From Eubacterium sp. (GTDB taxonomy: Bacteria > Bacillota > Clostridia > Oscillospirales > Ruminococcaceae), in the NCBI GenBank assembly GCA_031271685.1, contig JAISVH010000018.1, positions 1 to 43,960 on the forward strand: 43,960 nt of DNA, given 5' to 3'. The notes under the pieces were generated by a model, which saw only the letters and a program-made list of their open reading frames with translations, searched no databases and was not told the origin of the DNA. Positions within the stretch are counted from its first letter, which is position 1. The number at the start of each line of letters is the position of its first letter. Both the position numbers and the translations under genes were made by a program. Shown piece by piece: positions 26,260 through 34,181 of the stretch.

Positions 26260-26744
26260 ATTTTCACCTCAAGGCCTAGCCCATTTAAAATTTCCGTTTG
26301 CTTTTTACGCATAATCTTTTCGTCTTTATCCTTTAAGTGATCATATCCCAGCAAATGCAATGTAGAATGTATCATTAAAAAAGCCATTTCCCGCTCGATC
26401 GAATGCCCATATTCTTTCGCCTGTTCCACTGCTTTTTCGACACTTATAACAACATCGCCAAGCATAAAATAGCCGGTTTCAATATTGTGTCCGCCCATTG
26501 GAAATGAGAGCACATCAGTGATTTTATCAATTCCCCTAAAATTTTTATTATAATCTTTAATTTTTTTATTGTCTATTAACAACACAGATATTTCAACATT
26601 TTCAACAAAGTTTTCAACAGTCAAAGTGTAAATAACCCATTTTTTAAGCTTTTTTTTAATTTGTATTGTATTTAAAATGTTTTTATCTCTAATTTCGTTT
26701 CTTAACAAAAGCTTTACCTTCAATTTGATTCTTCCTTTTCTCAT
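26256..26744 (-). CDS. ybeY: Endoribonuclease YbeY (rRNA maturation)
   Basis: Up to 162 residues. The zinc site H-x3-H-x5-H is present as HSTLHLLGYDH near the C-terminus, preceded by the TDVLSFPM motif and GDVVIS. The start is uncertain. The ATG at 26744 has AAAGG only 3 bases away. A TTG at 26723 (codon 8) is well spaced from AAAGGAAG and gives a product closer to family length. Either way the start lies inside the end of phoH. It processes 16S rRNA ends and supports 70S quality control. Confidence 0.94.
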   Translation of the reverse strand: MRKGRIKLKVKLLLRNEIRDKNILNTIQIKKKLKKWVIYTLTVENFVENVEISVLLIDNKKIKDYNKNFRGIDKITDVLSFPMGGHNIETGYFMLGDVVISVEKAVEQAKEYGHSIEREMAFLMIHSTLHLLGYDHLKDKDEKIMRKKQTEILNGLGLEVKI

Positions 26745-27681
26745 AAGCCTTTACGATATCCTGAACTAGCTTATGCCTTACAACGTCACGTTCCGTAAAA
26801 CGGCAAATTTCTATATCTTCAATATTTTTTAACACAGATATAGCTTCTACCAAACCCGATCGCTTGTCCACCAAATCTATTTGAGTGATATCGCCGGTTA
26901 TCACCATTTTGCTGCCGAACCCCAATCGTGTAAGAAACATTTTCATTTGCTCCGGAGTAGAATTTTGAGCTTCATCTAAAATAATAAAGCTATCATCTAG
27001 CGTCCGTCCGCGCATATAAGCAAGCGGGGCAACCTCGATCACCCCCCGGTCTATATTTTTCTGAAAACTTTCAGAACCCATCATATCAAACAGCGCATCA
27101 TAGAGCGGTCTTAAATACGGGTCAACTTTATTTTGCAGATCTCCCGGCAAAAATCCTAGCTTTTCGCCGGCCTCAACCGCAGGGCGAGTTAGTATTATCC
27201 TCTGGATTTCTTTCGCTTTAAAAGCCCTGACGGCCAGCGCAACCGCAAGATAGGTTTTTCCTGTTCCGGCGGGACCGACGCCAAACGTAATGGTAGTTTT
27301 TTTAATGCTGTCAACATATTTTTTTTGTCCGATCGTTTTAGGTTTTATCGGCTTACCGCTGAACGAAACATATATGCAATCGCTTGACAGGCCCTCGACG
27401 CTTTCAAGTCCGCCCCTATCTCCGCCGACAATCTCAGCTATTATATATCGCGTTTCCTCAGGCGTAACCGATTTATTGTTTTCAGCTATCGTTTCCAATC
27501 CTTTTAAAACAGCCGCTGCCTGCTCGACTTGCAACTCGTTGCCCGAAATTTTTATGGCGGTGTCACGAGCTATCACACTTACCGAAAGAGATTTACAGAT
27601 AATATTAAGATTAGAGTCAAGTTGTCCAAACACTGCACCTATATTTTCTATGCTTTTAAATTCTATTATCCTTTCGGTCAT
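26689..27681 (-). CDS. phoH: PhoH-family ATPase
   Basis: A 330-residue protein of the PhoL/PhoH type. A KH-like N-terminal region (about 1-70) precedes the P-loop ATPase with Walker A GPAGTGKT at 136-143, TRPAVEAGEKLGFLPGDL, Walker B FIILDEAQN and LTRLGFGSKMVITGD. RBS GGGAGA. Lead gene of the phoH-ybeY-dgkA-era-recO-mutS2 operon, which links RNA processing, ribosome assembly and repair. A fold-back R2 element begins 45 bases upstream. Confidence 0.95.
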   Translation of the reverse strand: MTERIIEFKSIENIGAVFGQLDSNLNIICKSLSVSVIARDTAIKISGNELQVEQAAAVLKGLETIAENNKSVTPEETRYIIAEIVGGDRGGLESVEGLSSDCIYVSFSGKPIKPKTIGQKKYVDSIKKTTITFGVGPAGTGKTYLAVALAVRAFKAKEIQRIILTRPAVEAGEKLGFLPGDLQNKVDPYLRPLYDALFDMMGSESFQKNIDRGVIEVAPLAYMRGRTLDDSFIILDEAQNSTPEQMKMFLTRLGFGSKMVITGDITQIDLVDKRSGLVEAISVLKNIEDIEICRFTERDVVRHKLVQDIVKAYEKRKNQIEGKAFVKKRN

Positions 27682-27726
27682 TTTTTATCTCCCAATTTGT
27701 GACATTTTCAAGTTAATTTACTATAA

Positions 27727-27906
27727 TTAAGGCAATGCCGCACTGCTCCGGCGTGCAAAACACGCAGTCGAATTTTTCGTCAAACTAGGCAATTTTGCCG
27801 CGAATATCTGTTGATATTTAAGACAAAATTAACGAAGTTTGGCGAAAAATTCGCAAATGATTTGTGCGTCAAGCCGTTAAGCGTGAGTTATGCGTCGTTA
27901 CCTTAA
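27727..27906 (+). repeat. R2 fold-back element, full copy 4
   Basis: About 180 bases. Terminal repeats TTAAGGCAATGCCGCA and (minus strand) TTAAGGTAACGACGCA; interior arms such as TTCGTCAAACTAGGCAATTT pair with GTTTGGCGAA and GACAAAATTAACG. The whole unit can fold into one long imperfect hairpin. No ORF inside. It fills the gap upstream of phoH. Confidence 0.85.
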
Positions 27907-28007
27907 CTATATGTTGAATATTATAACATAAATCTGTTCTAAGCGCAAGCAAAAAATACGGCAATGTATTTTTTAAAGCAATCCGCATATAATAAGCTAA
28001 AATCTTT

Positions 28008-28159
28008 TTCAAACATCTGAGGCAAAGCCGCTTCCGGTTTTTTAACAATCGTTATAGTAAATTAACTTGAAAACAAGCAAAAATAATTTCCACAAAACCG
28101 CCTGTTATTTTGCAGTAAATCCTCTGCCTAAGAGACGGAGGACATAAACGAGGTTATAG
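28008..28159 (+). repeat. R1 full element with internal insertion
   Basis: Core TCAAACATCTGAGGC through GGTTTTTTAAC, then an extra segment with TATAGTAAATTAACTTGAAA, then CTGCCTAAGAG, GGAGGACATAAACGAGG and TTATAG. The internal 20-mer is also found inverted at 27705-27725, just upstream of phoH. Confidence 0.65.
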
Positions 28160-28183
28160 TGTGAAAATATAGGGAGAAAGATT

Positions 28184-28297
28184 ATGTTTTTGGTGATTTT
28201 ATCGCTGCTTTCGGCTTTTTCAGCGCTTATACTGCTAGCGTGCATCTTACAAAGCGGAGATGCGGATAGGCGCTCATCCGAACTAAAAAGAAAATGA
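28184..28297 (+). CDS. 37-residue single-pass membrane peptide
   Basis: ATG at 28184 with RBS AGGGAGA 6 bases upstream and a TGA at 28295. Residues 2-22 are strongly hydrophobic (FLVILSLLSAFSALILLACI). The tail is charged and basic (DADRRSSELKRK). This is the layout of a one-helix membrane peptide with a cytoplasmic tail. It lies between the R1 element ending at 28159 and an R3 element. I do not recognise a family, and the absence of homologue evidence keeps it tentative. Confidence 0.45.
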   Translation: MFLVILSLLSAFSALILLACILQSGDADRRSSELKRK

Positions 28298-28310
28298 CCC
28301 CTATAAACAC

Positions 28311-28395
28311 TGCGGCTTCGCTGCAGTGCGCCAATTTCATCGGCTAACGTAAACATATAATTCACTTCCATGTTTACGCAATTTGCCATATAGAG
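28311..28395 (-). repeat. R3 long-form element, copy 2
   Basis: Minus strand GGCAAATTGCGTAAACATGG through GGCGCACTGCAGCGAAGCC. Closest to the copy at 30805-30887. Confidence 0.7.
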
Positions 28396-28408
28396 GTCGG
28401 ATGCCAAT

Positions 28409-28495
28409 CTTATCTAAAAACCTTGCCTAAAATATGTGTCAAAAGCTTTAGTTTATGGCTTTTGGCACATATTTTAGGCAAGGTTTTTAGATAAG
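28409..28495. terminator. Large hairpin with 38-bp arms between convergent genes
   Basis: Arms 28409-28446 and 28458-28495 pair at 37 of 38 positions around an 11-base loop. They include AACCTTGCCTAAAATATGTG and its complement. It lies downstream of both the 37-codon ORF and nagB, so it may act as a bidirectional terminator. It may equally be a fold-back element. Confidence 0.55.
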
Positions 28496-28509
28496 ATAAG
28501 AATGATTAT

Positions 28510-28641
28510 TTCAAACATCTGCGGCGGAGCCGCTTCCAGTGTTTTATTCTGGTTTAACTTTTAATTTAAATGACTATAGCAAGCGCCAGCTTGGGATAAT
28601 TGCCAACCGCCTAAGAGTTAGGGACATAAATGCGATTATAT
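28510..28641 (+). repeat. R1 full element overlapping the nagB stop
   Basis: TCAAACATCT, core GCGGCGGAGCCGC, GTGTTTTATT, an inserted AT-rich R6-like stretch, CTATAGCAAGCGCCAGC, CCGCCTAAGAG, a GGGACATAAATGCGATTATA tail. The tail's TTA is the nagB stop codon. Confidence 0.75.
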
Positions 28642-29343
28642 TGCCGCAATAACAGTCAGCGCCGGGTGCAGCTGCAAAATCGAAGCCGGAATTTTAGGAG
28701 TGATCGGACCAAATATTGCCCTTTTTAAAATTTCCGCTTTATCCTGTCCATTAACAATAAGCAATATGCGTTTTGCCGCCATTATCGCGCCCATTCCCAA
28801 AGTTATCGCTTTTTTAGGGACTTCGTCTCGCGAGTTAAAAAACCGAGTATTTGCGTCGATAGTCTCGTCAGTCAAATCCACGCAATGGGTGCTCTTTATA
28901 AAAATATCGCTTGGCTCGTTAAATCCTATATGTCCATTATGCCCCAAACCCAAAAGCTGAAGGTCAATACCTCCAAATTCCTCTATCAAACAGTCATAAC
29001 GCTCGCATTCTGAGATAATATCCGTGGCTAATCCATTAGGAACATTTGTTTTTGCTTTATCAATGTTAATTCTGTCAAACAGATGCTTATCCATAAAATA
29101 ACGATAACTTTGATCATTGGCCGGGTCAAGGCCGACATACTCATCAAGATTCACAGATTTTATCGATCTAAAATCAAGCCTCCCATTTTTATGCAGCTCA
29201 CATAGCCGCTCATAAGCTCCAATAGGAGTCGAGCCGGTAGCCAATCCTAAAACGCTGTTCGGAAACATAACAATCTGTGCAGAGATAATATCTGCCGCTC
29301 TATTGCTAAGAGTCTCATAATTTTTTGCATTTATATAAGTCAT
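28636..29343 (-). CDS. nagB: Glucosamine-6-phosphate deaminase
   Basis: A 235-residue protein from ATG 29343, which has GGTGGG upstream; an in-frame ATG at 29388 is rejected for lack of RBS. Conserved blocks are LGLATGSTPIGAYERL, SVNLDEYVGL with catalytic Asp67, LGLGHNGHIGFNEP with His138 and AITLGMGAIMAAKRILL. It converts glucosamine-6-phosphate to fructose-6-phosphate and ammonia. No nagA or transport gene is adjacent. The stop codon is supplied by the tail of an R1 repeat, and the C-terminus (PALTVIAAI) is at normal family length. Confidence 0.94.
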   Translation of the reverse strand: MTYINAKNYETLSNRAADIISAQIVMFPNSVLGLATGSTPIGAYERLCELHKNGRLDFRSIKSVNLDEYVGLDPANDQSYRYFMDKHLFDRINIDKAKTNVPNGLATDIISECERYDCLIEEFGGIDLQLLGLGHNGHIGFNEPSDIFIKSTHCVDLTDETIDANTRFFNSRDEVPKKAITLGMGAIMAAKRILLIVNGQDKAEILKRAIFGPITPKIPASILQLHPALTVIAAI

Positions 29344-29448
29344 AAACCCACCGCCTATCTTATTATTTATCTTTGGAAAAGCAAACATATTTCTAAGTTT
29401 GCCTCTTTTTAAAAAATCCTTAAAAACTTTTAATTATATGAAAAACCA

Positions 29449-30711
29449 TCAATATTTATACTTATCAGAAAAATCGAATGTTGAAAAATAATCTTCAGGC
29501 GTTTCGGCGCGGCGTATTAGTTTGTGACTTCCATCCGTGCACAAAAGGACTTCGGCCGAGCGAAGCTTTCCGTTGTAATTATAACCCATCGAAAAACCAT
29601 GCGCGCCGGTATCATGTATATAGACTAAATCCCCCATATCAATTTTAGGGAGCATGCGGTCAACCGCAAACTTATCATTGTTTTCACAAAGACCTCCGGT
29701 TATGTCATATTTATATACAGGGGGCTCTTTTTCCTTGCCCATGACCGTTATGTGGTGATATGCTCCATATATTGCCGGGCGCATTAAATTCGCCGCACAT
29801 GCATCCAGACCGATATATTCTTTATAAATATGCTTTTCACGGATTGCGGTGGCTATAAGCGCGCCATAAGGAGCTAAAACGAACCTTCCTAGCTCGGTGA
29901 AAATCGCAACGTCATCCATCCCCGCAGGCTTCAATATTTCGTAATATGCCTTTTTAACACGACTTCCTATTTCCATAATGTCATTCGTCTGCTCATTGGG
30001 CCGGTACGGGATCCCAACACCACCGGAAAGGTTGATAAAACTTAAAGATATTCCGGTTTTTTCTTTTATTTCAACCGCCGTCTTAAACATTATTTCGGCG
30101 AGAACCGGATAATAATCATTCGTAAGGGTATTGCTAGCTAAAAATGCGTGCATTCCAAAACGTCTCGCACCTTTTTCCTTTAACAAACGATATCCTTCAA
30201 TTATCTGTTCATAAGTAAATCCATACTTTGCATCTTTTGGGGTATCCATAACGTTTCCGGTTTCAGTTGTCTTAAATTCTCCACCGGGGTTATATCTGCA
30301 TGAAATAGTATCAGGTATGCCGCATAAATTATCCAAAATTTCAATATGGGTAAAATCATCAAGATTTATTATGGCCCCCATCTGTCTGGCAAGCAAAAAA
30401 TCTGCGTCAGGCGTGGCGTTTGAGCTGAACATAATGTCATCACCGCTTGATCCAACCTTTTTAGACATTAAAAGCTCAGTGTAAGACGAACAATCAAAAC
30501 CCGCTTTCTCTTCCATCAAAATTTCCATGATAAAAGGGTTAGGCGTGGCCTTGACCGCAAAATATTCTTTATATCCATGATTCCACGAAAAAGCCTCTCT
30601 TAGTTTTTTAATATTTTTTCTTATTCCTTTTTCGTCATAAATATGAAACGGTGTTGGTATTTCTTTTATAATATCTTCAAGTCTGCTTTTATCGATAAAA
30701 ATCTCTTTCAT
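29449..30711 (-). CDS. lysA: Diaminopimelate decarboxylase
   Basis: A 420-residue fold-III PLP enzyme. Lys54 in YFAVKATPNP is the expected Schiff-base residue. FDCSSYTEL, the glycine-rich LSGGVGIPYRP and TELGRFVLAPYG support PLP and substrate binding. The C-terminal beta domain has DITGGLCENND and the GDLVYIHDTGAHGFSMGYNYN segment, split here as GDLVYIHDTGAH and GFSMGYNYNG. It makes L-lysine from meso-diaminopimelate. Not grouped with other lysine genes. Upstream on the minus strand is TTGACA with a weak -10. Confidence 0.9.
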   Translation of the reverse strand: MKEIFIDKSRLEDIIKEIPTPFHIYDEKGIRKNIKKLREAFSWNHGYKEYFAVKATPNPFIMEILMEEKAGFDCSSYTELLMSKKVGSSGDDIMFSSNATPDADFLLARQMGAIINLDDFTHIEILDNLCGIPDTISCRYNPGGEFKTTETGNVMDTPKDAKYGFTYEQIIEGYRLLKEKGARRFGMHAFLASNTLTNDYYPVLAEIMFKTAVEIKEKTGISLSFINLSGGVGIPYRPNEQTNDIMEIGSRVKKAYYEILKPAGMDDVAIFTELGRFVLAPYGALIATAIREKHIYKEYIGLDACAANLMRPAIYGAYHHITVMGKEKEPPVYKYDITGGLCENNDKFAVDRMLPKIDMGDLVYIHDTGAHGFSMGYNYNGKLRSAEVLLCTDGSHKLIRRAETPEDYFSTFDFSDKYKY

Positions 30712-30804
30712 AATATCTCCTCTTTTTAGAATTCTTGCATAAATGCATTTTGCGCAAAGCTGTCAAAGAACATCTTCGCCGGCGTATATAGCCAATTCAA
30801 ACAT

Positions 30805-30887
30805 TTGCGGGCTTTGACGCAGTGCGCCGCTTTCAGCGGCGAGCGTAAACGTAGAATAAACTTCCATGTTTACGTAATTTGCTATAA
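30805..30887 (-). repeat. R3 long-form element, copy 3
   Basis: Minus strand TATAGCAAATTACGTAAACA through GCGGCGCACTGCGTCAAAGC. Its TATA terminus is shared with the R1 tail palindrome beginning at 30883. Confidence 0.7.
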
Positions 30888-30940
30888 CCGCGTTCATGTC
30901 CCCCTCCTATTAGGCGGCGGGGGACATGAACGCGGTTATA
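30883..30940. repeat. R1 tail-to-tail palindrome (58 bp)
   Basis: Perfect 22-bp inverted repeats starting TATAACCGCGTTCATGTCCC (30883-30904 and 30919-30940) around a 14-base centre that includes TATTAGGCGG. The right end contains the jag stop codon. It is probably also a strong transcription terminator for jag. Confidence 0.85.
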
Positions 30941-31892
30941 ATTCTATCTTTCCATACAGCGACGTGCTTTTTTCAAAATCAAGGCTATCCTGAGAAATTT
31001 CAACCTTACCCTCACTTACTTTTGAGCGTTTATATTCTCTCTCAAAAGATGTTTGAAATCCACTTGACTGCTTATATGAGCCCCCGGAACCATTATTTTC
31101 TCGGCGCGGCTCGCGCCTGGTCTCGCGTCCCTCGCCGCTTCTTTTATACTTAGGGACATTAGCGGATATAACGACCTTTCGAAAGGGTTCGTCGCCTGTG
31201 GACGAACTGTAAACTCCTTCTATTTCTGACACCTTTCCATGAATGATTCTGCGCTCATAAGGATTCATAGGCTCAAGCGTAATTCGCCTTCCCTGCGCCA
31301 AAACCTTTTTAGCGGTGCGGGCAGCAAGCATCTCGAGTGTTTCCGCGCGTTTATCGCGATAACCATTACAATCGACCGAAATACGGCTATATGGCACGCC
31401 TTTGCGGTTATTTGCGAGTATGGCAAGGTACTGTAGCGCATCAAGGGTTTCACCTCGCCGTCCAATAGCTATACCTAATTTTTCACCTACTATATCAAAA
31501 ACAGTTAATTCTTCTTTTTCTATAACATTTATACTGAATCCATCAGCTCCAAGCTCTTTTAATATACCCGTAAGATAACTTATTATAATTTTATGATCTT
31601 CTTTGGAAACTTCCTGCAAAGCAACATCTTTCGCCGTCTCTCTTGCATAATTCTTTGGTTTTTGCGGCATAGGCTCCGCGGAAGCAGTTGTATTTCCTGT
31701 CCGCTTTAATAGCCGATCGCTGACAATTGCGTTTATCTTATACTCCCCCTTAACTCCTCCGAATAGTTTTTTAACCGGCTGTTCAAGTATTTGGGTGTCT
31801 ATATCGTCTTCATTAACTCCTTCTGATGCAAAATATTCATACATTTTATCCTTAGCTTCCTGCAAAGTCTTGCCGTTAAATATTTTTTCCAT
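30936..31892 (-). CDS. jag: Jag/KhpB (EloR)-type RNA-binding protein
   Basis: A 318-residue protein from ATG 31892 with RBS GGAGGG; an ATG five codons upstream is inside the RBS region. Jag-N domain at about 1-50 (FNGKTLQEAKDKMYEYFASE), KH domain at about 125-190 (IGEKLGIAIGRRGETLDALQ, written IGRRGETLDALQYLA), R3H domain at about 200-255 (ITLEPMNPYERRIIH). A basic, low-complexity tail of about 60 residues follows. It works with KhpA in RNA binding linked to cell elongation. Last gene of the rpmH cluster. It is separated from yidC by an R2 insertion, and its stop codon lies in an R1 terminus. Confidence 0.93.
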   Translation of the reverse strand: MEKIFNGKTLQEAKDKMYEYFASEGVNEDDIDTQILEQPVKKLFGGVKGEYKINAIVSDRLLKRTGNTTASAEPMPQKPKNYARETAKDVALQEVSKEDHKIIISYLTGILKELGADGFSINVIEKEELTVFDIVGEKLGIAIGRRGETLDALQYLAILANNRKGVPYSRISVDCNGYRDKRAETLEMLAARTAKKVLAQGRRITLEPMNPYERRIIHGKVSEIEGVYSSSTGDEPFRKVVISANVPKYKRSGEGRETRREPRRENNGSGGSYKQSSGFQTSFEREYKRSKVSEGKVEISQDSLDFEKSTSLYGKIEL

Positions 31893-32004
31893 TTTTCCCT
31901 CCAACACTGTTTCTAATCATTAAAATTACTCTATAGCAAAAGACATCCAAAACGACGCCAAAACTTTAACCCACTAGGTTTTGCAGAGATTTTCAGGGAT
32001 TGTT

Positions 32005-32185
32005 TTAAGTCAATACCGCACAGTCCTGGCGTGCAGAGCACGCAATCGGATTTTTTCGTAAAACTAGGCAATTTTGCCGCGAATATCCGTTGATATTTAA
32101 GACAAAATTAACGAAATTTTGCGAGAAAGACGCAAGCAATTTGTGCGCCAAGCCGTTAAGCGTGAATCGCGCGATGTTGCTTTAA
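32005..32185 (+). repeat. R2 fold-back element, full copy 5
   Basis: TTAAGTCAATACCGCACAG at the left, GGCAATTTTGCCGCGAATAT in the middle, and GCGCGATGTTGCTTTAAA at the right. It closely follows the 27727 copy along its length. It occupies most of the 319-base gap between yidC and jag, which are adjacent in most relatives. Confidence 0.85.
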
Positions 32186-32211
32186 ATATAGATATCATAT
32201 AATAACGCTTT

Positions 32212-33552
32212 TTATTTATCGTCGTCCTCAGCAGGGGCTTCTTCACCATATTTTAGGGCATCTTCCCTGCGTGCATCCTCTAGTTTTTTACGAAAATACT
32301 CTTTCTGATCCTTCGCGCTCATTTCTGAAATGCTTTCGATTTTTACAGTTTCATTGCCCTGATCGTCCACTTCGACGACTTTAGCCACAGTTTGAATTTT
32401 TTCTTCGTTCGCAAGTCTTGCCTGTTCACGAAGTTTATCATTTGGCCAAAATTTTTGTGTTATCAGCGACTGCACAATTCCAAACACATATGAAATACCC
32501 CAATAAAGACCGGCGCCGGCAGGCACGCTAAAACTAATAAACAATGAAAAAAACGGAGTGATATAAAGCATTGCCTTCGCGCCGGGCTGAGAAGGGCCTC
32601 CAACATTATTCTTTTCTTGTATCTTTTGCGCCAAAAGCATTTGTAACATAGAGAAAGCAAATGCCAAAATCGGAATTACTATTAACGGCTCAAACGCTAC
32701 CTTAGGGGTTTGGCTTAAATCAAGACCTAAGAAAATCATATTTTTTTGAAGCCTGTTAAGAATATCCAAATTTTCAGAGTTTATTTTTGCGGTATTGAAA
32801 GCATTCGGAGAATTTTTATAAACCTGAAGGGAATATATTTCCCCCTGAAGTCCGCCATATTTTACAGCAGCCCTGCTTAACTCGTCTTTTACCTGTTTTG
32901 AAAGACGCAAGTTTTTTAAGTTTTTATTATCAAATACTGTTGGATTATTCACGACAGCTCCGCCGTAAAGCTGCCGCTCATCGGCGGTCAGTCCCGTTTT
33001 CGCGGCATACGTCTCTCCTTCACCAATAACAATTTGTGGAAGCGTTTCGCTTATTGTAAGCGCCGAGGAGTCATTAGAACTGTTTACGTATTCCAAAATA
33101 AGCTCAGTGTCTTTAGGGCTGCCCAATATTATAGAGGCATATTCCGTTTCCATGGCAACGCCTTCTATCGCCGCAATACTGTCTTTATCCAAGTGCTCAA
33201 GATGCGTCATGGGCTTATAAACAACATCGATCACACCGAAAAGTATTACCATGATAACTATCATAGGTCCACAGCCACCCATCGGATTGTATCCTTCTTT
33301 TTGAAGTTTTGCCATTTCTTCTTGAAGCTTTGGTTGATTATTCTTATATTTACGCTGAATTTCCTGAACTTTAGGCAAAAAAAGTTGAGAAAACGCCATG
33401 TTCTTTTGCTGTTTAAGATTTAACGGAAAACTGGCGACCTTAACAATAAGTGTAAACAATATTACCGCTACGCCAAAATTTTTTACCAAAAGATAAAGAA
33501 CCCACATAATGTAACCGAGCGGCGTACCAATAACCGAGTATATAAAGTCGAT
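32212..33552 (-). CDS. yidC: Membrane protein insertase YidC/OxaA, probable AUC start
   Basis: The ATG at 33507 begins at the first transmembrane helix (IMWVLYLLVKNFGVA) with no RBS. In frame upstream is DFIYSVIGTPLGYI, which matches the N-terminus of clostridial YidC proteins. It is preceded by a TGA four codons before 33552. GAGGTG (33560-33565) sits 7 bases before codon ATC at 33552, so I place the start there (446 codons). The core has the groove lysine in TLIVKVASFPLNLKQQKN, a cytoplasmic hairpin, five helices and PAGAGLYWGISYVFG. An extracellular insert of about 150 residues follows the second helix. The C-terminus is acidic. It inserts and folds membrane proteins. Part of rpmH-rnpA-yidD-yidC-jag. 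Confidence 0.93.
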   Translation of the reverse strand: MDFIYSVIGTPLGYIMWVLYLLVKNFGVAVILFTLIVKVASFPLNLKQQKNMAFSQLFLPKVQEIQRKYKNNQPKLQEEMAKLQKEGYNPMGGCGPMIVIMVILFGVIDVVYKPMTHLEHLDKDSIAAIEGVAMETEYASIILGSPKDTELILEYVNSSNDSSALTISETLPQIVIGEGETYAAKTGLTADERQLYGGAVVNNPTVFDNKNLKNLRLSKQVKDELSRAAVKYGGLQGEIYSLQVYKNSPNAFNTAKINSENLDILNRLQKNMIFLGLDLSQTPKVAFEPLIVIPILAFAFSMLQMLLAQKIQEKNNVGGPSQPGAKAMLYITPFFSLFISFSVPAGAGLYWGISYVFGIVQSLITQKFWPNDKLREQARLANEEKIQTVAKVVEVDDQGNETVKIESISEMSAKDQKEYFRKKLEDARREDALKYGEEAPAEDDDK

Positions 33553-33559
33553 AAAAAAT

Positions 33560-33565
33560 CACCTC
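33560..33565 (-). promoter_or_regulatory. Shine-Dalgarno GAGGTG that places the yidC start at a non-canonical codon
   Basis: Ideal 7-base spacing to ATC at 33550-33552. No ATG, GTG or TTG occurs in frame between it and 33507. Confidence 0.6.
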
Positions 33566-33629
33566 TTTGCATATATGATAGTATAATAACTTAACTGAAC
33601 AAACTTAAAAATTTCTATACAACAACCAC

Positions 33630-33688
33630 TTATAAACGTGCTTATGTCCCCCCGTCTCTTAGGCGGAGGGGGCCCATGCCGACTATAG
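33630..33688 (-). repeat. R1 tail fragment between yidD and yidC
   Basis: TTATAAACGTGCTTATGTCC, CTCTTAGGCGGAGGGGG and CATGCCGACTATAG, related to copy 2 at 11491-11550. The gap 33566-33875 otherwise holds R6 and another R1 core. Confidence 0.65.
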
Positions 33689-33721
33689 TTAATTAACTTA
33701 GAAAATATCAAGAATAATAGA

Positions 33722-33812
33722 AAGAGGTTCCGCAACGTTCGCGTTGCGAGCGCTGTTCGCAAACGGCGCAACCCTCGTTTAACTTTAAATTTGATAAATT
33801 AAAAGTTCAACG
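33722..33812 (-). repeat. R6 element, copy 2
   Basis: Reverse-oriented match to 3777-3870, including AAATTTAAAGTTAAACGAGG and GAACAGCGC. It is joined to an R1 core on its right, as at the first locus. Confidence 0.75.
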
Positions 33813-33875
33813 ATTCAAACATCTGCGGCGGAGCCGCTTCCAGTGTTTTAACAAGCGTCAGCGGGGGATTAAAAA
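33813..33875 (+). repeat. R1 core truncated at the yidD stop
   Basis: TCAAACATCT, core GCGGCGGAGCCGC, GTGTTTTAACAAGCGTCAGC then GGGG, matching copy 4 until about 33875. The match then breaks off at the yidD stop (TGA, 33876-33878). Confidence 0.75.
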
Positions 33876-34127
33876 TCAATGCTTTTTTAAAAAACGTATT
33901 CTCCACGAAAACTTAGAAGGCACCTCGTCAGGTCCGCCTTTAGAATAAGGATTGCAGCGCATAATGCGCCACAACGACAAATAGCCGCCCTTAACCGCGC
34001 CGAACCGTGTAATCGCGGTAATGGCATACTGCGAACACGATGGCGTAAACCGGCAGGAAGGCGGCAAAATCTTAGACAGAGTCGCTCTGTATAGCTTTAT
34101 TATCCCGACAAAAATATATCTCATCAT
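33876..34127 (-). CDS. yidD: Membrane protein insertion efficiency factor YidD
   Basis: An 83-residue protein of normal size with the signature ILPPSCRFTPSCSQYAITAI, then GGYLSLWRIMRCNPYSKGG and DEVP. An amphipathic N-terminus attaches it to the inner membrane, where it aids YidC-dependent insertion. It lies between rnpA and yidC as usual. The stop coincides with the broken end of an R1 repeat. Confidence 0.95.
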   Translation of the reverse strand: MMRYIFVGIIKLYRATLSKILPPSCRFTPSCSQYAITAITRFGAVKGGYLSLWRIMRCNPYSKGGPDEVPSKFSWRIRFLKKH

Positions 34128-34181
34128 CTTTATAATCTATATCAAAAGCTGTTTTGCAAAATATGTTTTATAACAATTTGC

